Notes under the pieces: generated by a model | The model's database searches: none | What the model saw: only the letters and a program-made list of their open reading frames with translations | What the model was told of the DNA's origin: nothing | NCBI GenBank assembly: GCA_025359705.1 | Contig: JANYFS010000482.1 | Location: 1-5,633 of the forward strand | Length of the DNA stretch: 5,633 nucleotides | Direction: 5' to 3' | DNA from: Deinococcales bacterium | GTDB lineage: Bacteria > Deinococcota > Deinococci > Deinococcales > Deinococcaceae | Part shown: positions 1 to 4,368 of the stretch, in pieces | How the letters are laid out: each line of letters begins with the position of its first letter | Position numbering within the stretch: the first letter of the stretch is position 1 | Translations under genes and position numbers: made by a program

Positions 1-16
1 ACATCCACTCCAACAC

Positions 17-1465
17 CTACTCTTTGGAAGTGTGTTCGGATACCCTCGAGCTTGCCAACATCCGCTGGGTGATCACCTCGATGGCTCCTTCGGCGGCGCG
101 GTCTAGCGAAAGGCCGTCCAAAATCGGCACCCTTGCTTGCTGTGCGCGGGTGATCAGGTCATCTTGCATCATGCGGATCAATTCAAAATGCTTGAGGTAA
201 CGCCGTACTGAGCGGTGCTGCTGGGTTTCCTTGTCGCGCAGATAAAAATGGTTGCGGTGTTCGGCTTCGTCGGGAACCGTCACCAACATCGGCACAATAA
301 TGGCATCGCTCGAGCTAAACGACATCAAATAATCGGGAGCCACATGCACCCCTTCCACCACCACACTGGTGTGTTCTTCGATGCTGCGCCTGATAATCGC
401 CTCGAGGCCCACACTCACCTGCTGAATTTGCTCGCGGAAGCCTTGCAACAGGGTTTCACGGCTGGGAACGTGGTCGGTGTCGCGCTCGAGGGGTGGCAAA
501 TAGGCTTTCCAGGCGGTGAAGGTACTCGAGTGCAAAGTGGGAACCAGCGAGGGGCTGACCATCGCCCGCATCACCTCCCGCACCGAATCGCTCGAGACAA
601 TGCGGGTGATGCCCAAGCGGTAGGAGATTTCGGAGGCCAAGTAGCTTTTACCGGTTCCAGTTACTCCGCCAATCAATACGATCAGGGGTCGCTCGCTGTG
701 GCGCACCGCCCGTAAGGTTCGGTAACGGTCTGCCAGGTCATCGCCCATTTCGCGGCGTAGCACGGCTTCAACCAAATCCGAAAGCTCACGGCGGCTGATT
801 TGCACATGATTGCGTTCCCGTAAAAAAAGCTCGGTTTCCCGTGCCATACGGTGAACATAGGCGGGGCTTAGCCCTGTTGCCAACAAAGATTGGGCCAGAA
901 TGCCTTTGGAAAAAGGGAAGGTGATTTCAGAATCGTCTTCGCCCACCTCAATCTCGAGTGTGCCGTGATAGCGCTCGAGGTAGTTTTTACGGGCGGCACT
1001 CCCCTCGAGCGACTCCAAAACATTGGCGGTGAACTGCTCCAAGCCCTTGAGGTCAATCTGATGAACCCCGTTATGGCGCAGGCGGCGATCCACTTCTTTG
1101 GATACCTGATAGGCACCTTTTGGCGAAAACCCCGCCCCCTCGAGACTGCGGCCCAAAATTCCCCTCGAGAACGGCATTTGGCTGCGCCCATCGGTGATGT
1201 TGATGTCCTCAAAGGTGGAGGTTTGGCCCTCGAAGCGCTGTCCCAAATCGGTTCCTGCCAAACGTTGGGCGTACAAGGCCACCAGATTTTTAAGTTCTTC
1301 GGGTTCGATCACCCGCTGTTGATGATCGAGTAAATGCTGCTCCACACTGCGGGCAATCGCTACTGCCGCTTGCTCCTCCACCCCTGCATTGATCAAGGAC
1401 TCCACCACCAGCCCTTTGGAAAAAGGCCAGCGATATTTACCACTCGAGAGGAAGATTTCCCGCAT
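17..1465 (-). CDS. 2-phosphoglycerate kinase with three N-terminal ATP-cone repeats
   Basis: A 482-residue soluble protein. The C-terminal part (about 258-470) is a P-loop kinase: Walker A is GVTGTGKS at 267-274 after a hydrophobic strand (LIVLIGG), and a second strand reads VVVEGVHVAP at 368-377. This matches the 2-phosphoglycerate kinase family, which phosphorylates 2-phosphoglycerate to 2,3-bisphosphoglycerate; in methanogens this is the first step towards cyclic 2,3-diphosphoglycerate. The N-terminal half carries three tandem ATP-cone-like units, at about 11-63, 95-147 and 181-233. Each opens with PFS[KR]G at 14-18, 98-102 and 184-188, followed by a conserved SL..[AG]G pattern. The methanogen enzyme, as I recall it, is shorter with a single such unit, so this is an expanded form, perhaps for nucleotide-dependent allostery. 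The ATG at 1463-1465 has no good Shine-Dalgarno but has TAGGCT 6 nt upstream, fitting a leaderless start. The stop is TAG. What bacteria use the product for is unknown to me, and the neighbours give no clue. Confidence 0.88.
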   Translation of the reverse strand: MREIFLSSGKYRWPFSKGLVVESLINAGVEEQAAVAIARSVEQHLLDHQQRVIEPEELKNLVALYAQRLAGTDLGQRFEGQTSTFEDINITDGRSQMPFSRGILGRSLEGAGFSPKGAYQVSKEVDRRLRHNGVHQIDLKGLEQFTANVLESLEGSAARKNYLERYHGTLEIEVGEDDSEITFPFSKGILAQSLLATGLSPAYVHRMARETELFLRERNHVQISRRELSDLVEAVLRREMGDDLADRYRTLRAVRHSERPLIVLIGGVTGTGKSYLASEISYRLGITRIVSSDSVREVMRAMVSPSLVPTLHSSTFTAWKAYLPPLERDTDHVPSRETLLQGFREQIQQVSVGLEAIIRRSIEEHTSVVVEGVHVAPDYLMSFSSSDAIIVPMLVTVPDEAEHRNHFYLRDKETQQHRSVRRYLKHFELIRMMQDDLITRAQQARVPILDGLSLDRAAEGAIEVITQRMLASSRVSEHTSKE

Positions 1466-1471
1466 GGCGTT

Positions 1472-1477
1472 AGCCTA
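1472..1477 (-). promoter_or_regulatory. Candidate -10 element of the 2-phosphoglycerate kinase gene (leaderless-type)
   Basis: TAGGCT on the minus strand matches TANNNT and lies 6 nt before the ATG at 1463-1465, where no convincing Shine-Dalgarno exists. This spacing would place transcription start at or very near the ATG. A TTGAGC lies 21 bp upstream, too far for a good -35. Confidence 0.3.
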
Positions 1478-1513
1478 GCAGCTTTTTCTCTGAGTTGCGC
1501 TCAAGATACCCAT

Positions 1514-1535
1514 ATCCATACCGAATCCATACCGA
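1514..1535. repeat. Perfect 11-bp tandem direct repeat upstream of the kinase gene
   Basis: ATCCATACCGA occurs twice back to back (1514-1524 and 1525-1535), centred about 60 nt upstream of the kinase ATG. The 11-bp period is close to one DNA helical turn, so both copies face the same side. It may be a regulator site or a simple local duplication. Confidence 0.8.
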
Positions 1536-1591
1536 TAAACCCATTTTCCTCGAGGGATTAACAGAGATCTAATCAAATCAATGATACAACC

Positions 1592-1630
1592 TATTTGTTC
1601 TCTCGAGTCTATATTCTTAGAGAACGAATA
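1592..1630 (-). terminator. Imperfect 12-bp inverted repeat after tetR; possible terminator
   Basis: Arms TATTTGTTCTCT (1592-1603) and AGAGAACGAATA (1619-1630) pair over 12 positions, with only 1596/1626 not Watson-Crick. The loop is 15 nt and begins inside a CTCGAG copy. It starts 25 nt past the tetR stop. The stem is AT-rich and no clear T-run follows on the minus strand, so it may be a weak terminator or another structural element. Confidence 0.35.
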
Positions 1631-1650
1631 ACGAATAACGAGCAACACAT
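1623..1650. repeat. Degenerate heptamer tandem repeat after tetR
   Basis: Four consecutive 7-bp units on the plus strand: AACGAAT, AACGAAT, AACGAGC, AACACAT. The array ends 4 nt short of the tetR stop codon and shares its first unit with the right arm of the inverted repeat at 1592-1630. The same unit AACGAAT occurs in the array after the ABC gene at 2446-2487. Confidence 0.65.
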
Positions 1651-1654
1651 AAAT

Positions 1655-2260
1655 TCAATTCCGATTAAAAACCCCCTCGAGCATTAAGGCAAGTGCTTTT
1701 TTCATCTCGAGTTGCAAGCTATCTGCGGTTCCGTAGGCCGCCCAACGCAAGGCGGTCATCAAATAATTGTCGGCAATGATATTGGACATCCGCTCGAGGG
1801 AAATATCACTGCGGATGCGGCCCTGAAGCTGCAAGGGCCGCAACACCAATTTCAGCACCGAGGCCAATGGAACCGAGTTATAGGCAATACGGGCGCGTTC
1901 GGGATTGGGATTGAGGAATTCGTAGGCCAGCGGCGGAAACAGGTCGCGTTCTTTGGCGGTTTCGGTTGCCAGCAGCGTCCACAATTCCTCGAGGATATTA
2001 AGGGGTGCGCCGCCCGCAGCCAAGGCCAGTTCGGTGTGAGATTGGATGGCCTCGATGATCAATGCGCCGTAGTCCAGCAAGACCGATTCTTTGTAAGGAT
2101 AATAATTAAAAAAAGTTCCCCTCGAGACGTGTGCGCCTTTGGCAATATCGGTGGCGGTGGTGTGTTGAAATCCGCGCTCTTTAAAAAGCTCGATAGCCAC
2201 TTGGTAAATCCTTGCTTTGCGCCGTTCTTTTTGCCGTTCCCGCAACGAGGTTGATTCCAT
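1655..2260 (-). CDS. TetR-family transcriptional regulator
   Basis: A 201-residue protein with the TetR layout. The basic N-terminus (RERQKERRKARI) begins helix 1. The helix-turn-helix spans about 33-54 (TTATDIAKGAHVSRGTFFNY), followed by the usual YKE.[VL]L stretch at 56-61 that leads into the ligand domain. The C-terminal domain (about 65-198) is helical and too divergent to name a ligand. The family represses transcription as a dimer and is released by a small molecule. The gene follows the ABC exporter pair in the same direction after a 227-nt gap, an arrangement common for multidrug-exporter regulators, so control of the exporter and of itself is plausible but not shown. The ATG at 2258-2260 is preferred because the helix-turn-helix sits at the normal distance and no upstream in-frame start is visible. 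No Shine-Dalgarno is seen; TATGCT lies 8 nt upstream. The stop is TGA at 1655-1657. Confidence 0.93.
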   Translation of the reverse strand: MESTSLRERQKERRKARIYQVAIELFKERGFQHTTATDIAKGAHVSRGTFFNYYPYKESVLLDYGALIIEAIQSHTELALAAGGAPLNILEELWTLLATETAKERDLFPPLAYEFLNPNPERARIAYNSVPLASVLKLVLRPLQLQGRIRSDISLERMSNIIADNYLMTALRWAAYGTADSLQLEMKKALALMLEGVFNRN

Positions 2261-2309
2261 ATCGCTACAGCATAACCCAAGTTACAGTTATTTTGTATTG
2301 CGTTCAATA
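2261..2309 (-). promoter_or_regulatory. Candidate tetR promoter with inverted repeats (possible TetR operator)
   Basis: On the minus strand TTGAAC (plus 2302-2307) and TAACTT (plus 2279-2284) are separated by 17 bp, a possible -35/-10 pair. Alternatively TATGCT (plus 2269-2274), of TANNNT form, lies 8 nt before the ATG and would give a leaderless or nearly leaderless mRNA. Two inverted repeats overlap these: TATTG-4-CAATA at 2296-2309, covering the -35, and ATAAC-10-GTTAT at 2272-2291, with an inner TAAC-4-GTTA at 2273-2284. Such placement suits autorepression by TetR, but arms of 5 bp are short and could be chance in AT-rich DNA. Confidence 0.35.
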
Positions 2310-2365
2310 AATCCGTGGGTTGTTGTCTAGCATGGATCAAAAAATTTTATTTGTACTCATGAGTC

Positions 2366-2401
2366 AAAAATTAGACTCGAGCGGAAATTTTAACGCTCGA
2401 G
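2366..2401 (-). terminator. Intrinsic terminator of the ABC operon, built from two CTCGAG copies
   Basis: Arms CTCGAGCG (2376-2383) and CGCTCGAG (2394-2401) form an 8-bp GC-rich stem with a 10-nt AT-rich loop. On the minus strand the stem is followed by TCTAATTTTT, giving a U-run within 10 nt. It lies about 87 nt past the ABC stop codon and before tetR. On the plus strand a T7 run (2411-2417) follows the stem at 9 nt, which is a weaker arrangement. The U-tract is short, so moderate strength is expected. Confidence 0.5.
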
Positions 2402-2445
2402 CCTTCTTGGTTTTTTTGCACTCGAGATTTAGGCTTGAGGAGATA

Positions 2446-2487
2446 GACGGATCACGGAAAACGAATCACGGACAACCAACAACCGCT
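2446..2487. repeat. Degenerate heptamer tandem repeat abutting the ABC gene stop
   Basis: Six consecutive 7-bp units on the plus strand: GACGGAT, CACGGAA, AACGAAT, CACGGAC, AACCAAC, AACCGCT. Positions 2 and 3 of every unit are AC. The array ends exactly where the ABC stop codon begins (2488-2490). It resembles the short tandemly repeated heptamers known from intergenic DNA of cyanobacteria in form, not necessarily in origin. Confidence 0.6.
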
Positions 2488-4368
2488 CTAGGCTTGCTCG
2501 TACTGCAAACGGTACAGACGGCTGTAATAGCCCCCCTTGACCAGCAATTCTTGGTGTGAACCCTGCTCGATAATTTTGCCTTTCCGCATCACCACAATGC
2601 GGTCACAGCCCTCGATGGTGGATAAACGGTGGGCGATGATGATGCTGGTGCGGTCATGCATGATTTTGCCCAAAGCCCGTTGAATTTGTTCTTCGCTAGC
2701 GGTGTCCACATTGGCAGTGGCTTCGTCCAAAACCAACACCACATCTGGGTTTTGAATTAAGGCCCTTGCGAAAGCAATCAATTGTTTTTGTCCTGTAGAC
2801 AAAGTGGCTCCGCGCTCTTTGACCTCGGTGTGATAGCCCCCCTCGAGGCCCACAATCAGTTCGTGAACCCCCACATATTTACAAATTTCTTCGATGCGCT
2901 GCTGACTGATGGTTTCGTTGCCCATGCGAAGGTTGCTCTCGAGGGTTCCCGCGAACAAGAACACATCTTGCAAAACCACCCCAACATGCTTGCGAAGGTC
3001 GCGCTGTTTGTAGTTGCGAACGTCCTCGCCGTCCAAGCAAACACTACCGCGCTGCACATCATAAAACCTCGAGACCAAACTGATGATGCTGGTTTTACCC
3101 GCACCCGTGGCCCCCACCAAAGCCACACTTTCCCCAGGCGCAATCTCGAGGTTGATTCCGCGCAAAATCCAGCGCTCGTCACTGTCGGGGGTTGTGGCGG
3201 TAACGGTTTCATCGTAAGAAAACCAGACATTTTTCAGGGATACATGGCCCTGTAACGTACTGATTCCTTTGGCATTGGGCGCATCTTGGATTTGCTCTTC
3301 GTGATCCAGCACCGCAAAAATCCGCTCGCTCGAGGCCATTGCCGCTTGCAGGTTGTTGAACACATCCGCCAAATCTTGAATCGGCTGAAACAACTGCCCC
3401 ACCCAGCCCACAAAAGCCACCAAAATCCCTAACGAAATGGTTTTGTCGGAAAAACCCGCTTCGCCCAGCACCACCGTGCCGCCGTACCAAATCACCAGTG
3501 CCACCGCCACTTGGCCCAAAAAAGCGGTGGAGGGCATGAACAGCGAAAACCATTTGATGCTCTCGAGGTTGGCGGATAAAAAGTTGCGATGCACTCGGTC
3601 AAATTTATTTTGGTTGCGGCCTTCGCGCCCAAAGAGCTGTACGGTCAGCATTCCTGTGATGTTTTCGTTGAGTTGGGTGTTGACGATGGCCTGCTGAATG
3701 CGAATATCGCGGTAAGCCAGGCGCATTTTTCCGCGAAAATAATTGGTAGCCCAAAATAAAATCGGCAGCACCGCAAAGGAAACCAAAGCCAATTTCCAGC
3801 TTTGTTGCAGCATGATCAGCACGTAGGCCACCACCAGCACGCTCGAGGAAACCAGTGCGCCCAGACCGTTGGTGATAAATTGGTTAATCGCGTCCACATC
3901 GCTGGTCACTCGAGTGAGCAAGCGCCCTACAGGGTTGCGGTCATAGTAGCCCAGGTGCAGCCGCTGAAGTTTGGAAAAAACATCGCTGCGGATGTCGTAC
4001 AAAATATGCTGTCCAATCCAGCCGAGCGCGTAGGTAAATAGGTATTTGACTGCAAACTCGAGCAGTTTGAGGCCCAGATAAATTGCCACCAGCGTAACAA
4101 GACCGTCAAATAGCACTTGCCTCGAGTCGGGTGCAGCAAGATTGAGCGGGGCGCAGTGCGTGGGGCGGATCGTGCCAAAAGTCAGATGGCAGTCGATGGC
4201 TTCTTTTTGGATCAAGCCAAAAATCGGTTGCAAAATACCCGTCAAAAACGTGGCAATAATCACCAAAATAACTACCCAGCGGTAGGGCTTCAGGTAGCTC
4301 AAAATGCGTTTGGTCAGGTGAAGATCAAAGCCTTTTTGAAAGGCATCATCGTTTTGCATCTGGCTCAT
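2488..4368 (-). CDS. Heterodimeric ABC exporter, catalytic-Glu half-transporter (BmrD/YheH-like)
   Basis: A complete 626-residue half-transporter: a six-helix membrane domain (about 25-350) followed by an ATPase domain (about 372-620). ATPase motifs are the A-loop Tyr385, Walker A GATGAGKT at 419-426, Q-loop Gln467, signature LSTGQ at 523-527 (altered from LSGGQ), Walker B VVLVLDE at 543-549 with the catalytic Glu549, and switch His580. An altered signature with an intact catalytic Glu is the pattern of the catalytic partner in asymmetric exporters such as BmrD, TM288 and TmrA. The loop between the first two helices (about 55-88) is long and carries Cys60 and Cys72, recalling the extracellular insertion of BmrD. 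The ATG overlaps the upstream gene's stop as ATGA, and a GGGAG ribosome site lies 7 nt before it, so the two genes are translationally coupled and the products almost certainly pair. It exports lipophilic drugs, lipids or peptides; the substrate cannot be read from sequence. Confidence 0.95.
   Translation of the reverse strand: MSQMQNDDAFQKGFDLHLTKRILSYLKPYRWVVILVIIATFLTGILQPIFGLIQKEAIDCHLTFGTIRPTHCAPLNLAAPDSRQVLFDGLVTLVAIYLGLKLLEFAVKYLFTYALGWIGQHILYDIRSDVFSKLQRLHLGYYDRNPVGRLLTRVTSDVDAINQFITNGLGALVSSSVLVVAYVLIMLQQSWKLALVSFAVLPILFWATNYFRGKMRLAYRDIRIQQAIVNTQLNENITGMLTVQLFGREGRNQNKFDRVHRNFLSANLESIKWFSLFMPSTAFLGQVAVALVIWYGGTVVLGEAGFSDKTISLGILVAFVGWVGQLFQPIQDLADVFNNLQAAMASSERIFAVLDHEEQIQDAPNAKGISTLQGHVSLKNVWFSYDETVTATTPDSDERWILRGINLEIAPGESVALVGATGAGKTSIISLVSRFYDVQRGSVCLDGEDVRNYKQRDLRKHVGVVLQDVFLFAGTLESNLRMGNETISQQRIEEICKYVGVHELIVGLEGGYHTEVKERGATLSTGQKQLIAFARALIQNPDVVLVLDEATANVDTASEEQIQRALGKIMHDRTSIIIAHRLSTIEGCDRIVVMRKGKIIEQGSHQELLVKGGYYSRLYRLQYEQA

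Noticed and set aside
215..715. Plus-strand open frame of 166 codons opposite the kinase gene
   Set aside because: It is antisense to a gene with clear motifs, His/Gly-rich in composition, and has no recognisable domain or ribosome site.
1592..1650. CRISPR-like array
   Set aside because: Units are 7 bp with no spacers, far too short for CRISPR repeats.
2059..2340. Minus-strand frame overlapping the tetR start in another frame
   Set aside because: It overlaps the TetR helix-turn-helix region out of frame, and its product is low-complexity and unrecognisable.
2355..2364. 10-bp palindrome ACTCATGAGT as an operator
   Set aside because: It is perfect but short, lies beyond the likely tetR promoter and next to the terminator, and has no second copy noticed; not enough to call a site.
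2320..2559. Plus-strand open frame across the ABC 3' end and the intergenic gap
   Set aside because: It runs through the hairpin, the heptamer array and antisense coding sequence; no ribosome site or domain.
2782..3255. Plus-strand open frame of 157 codons opposite the ABC ATPase domain
   Set aside because: It lies wholly within a well-supported gene on the other strand and shows no domain; treated as a shadow.
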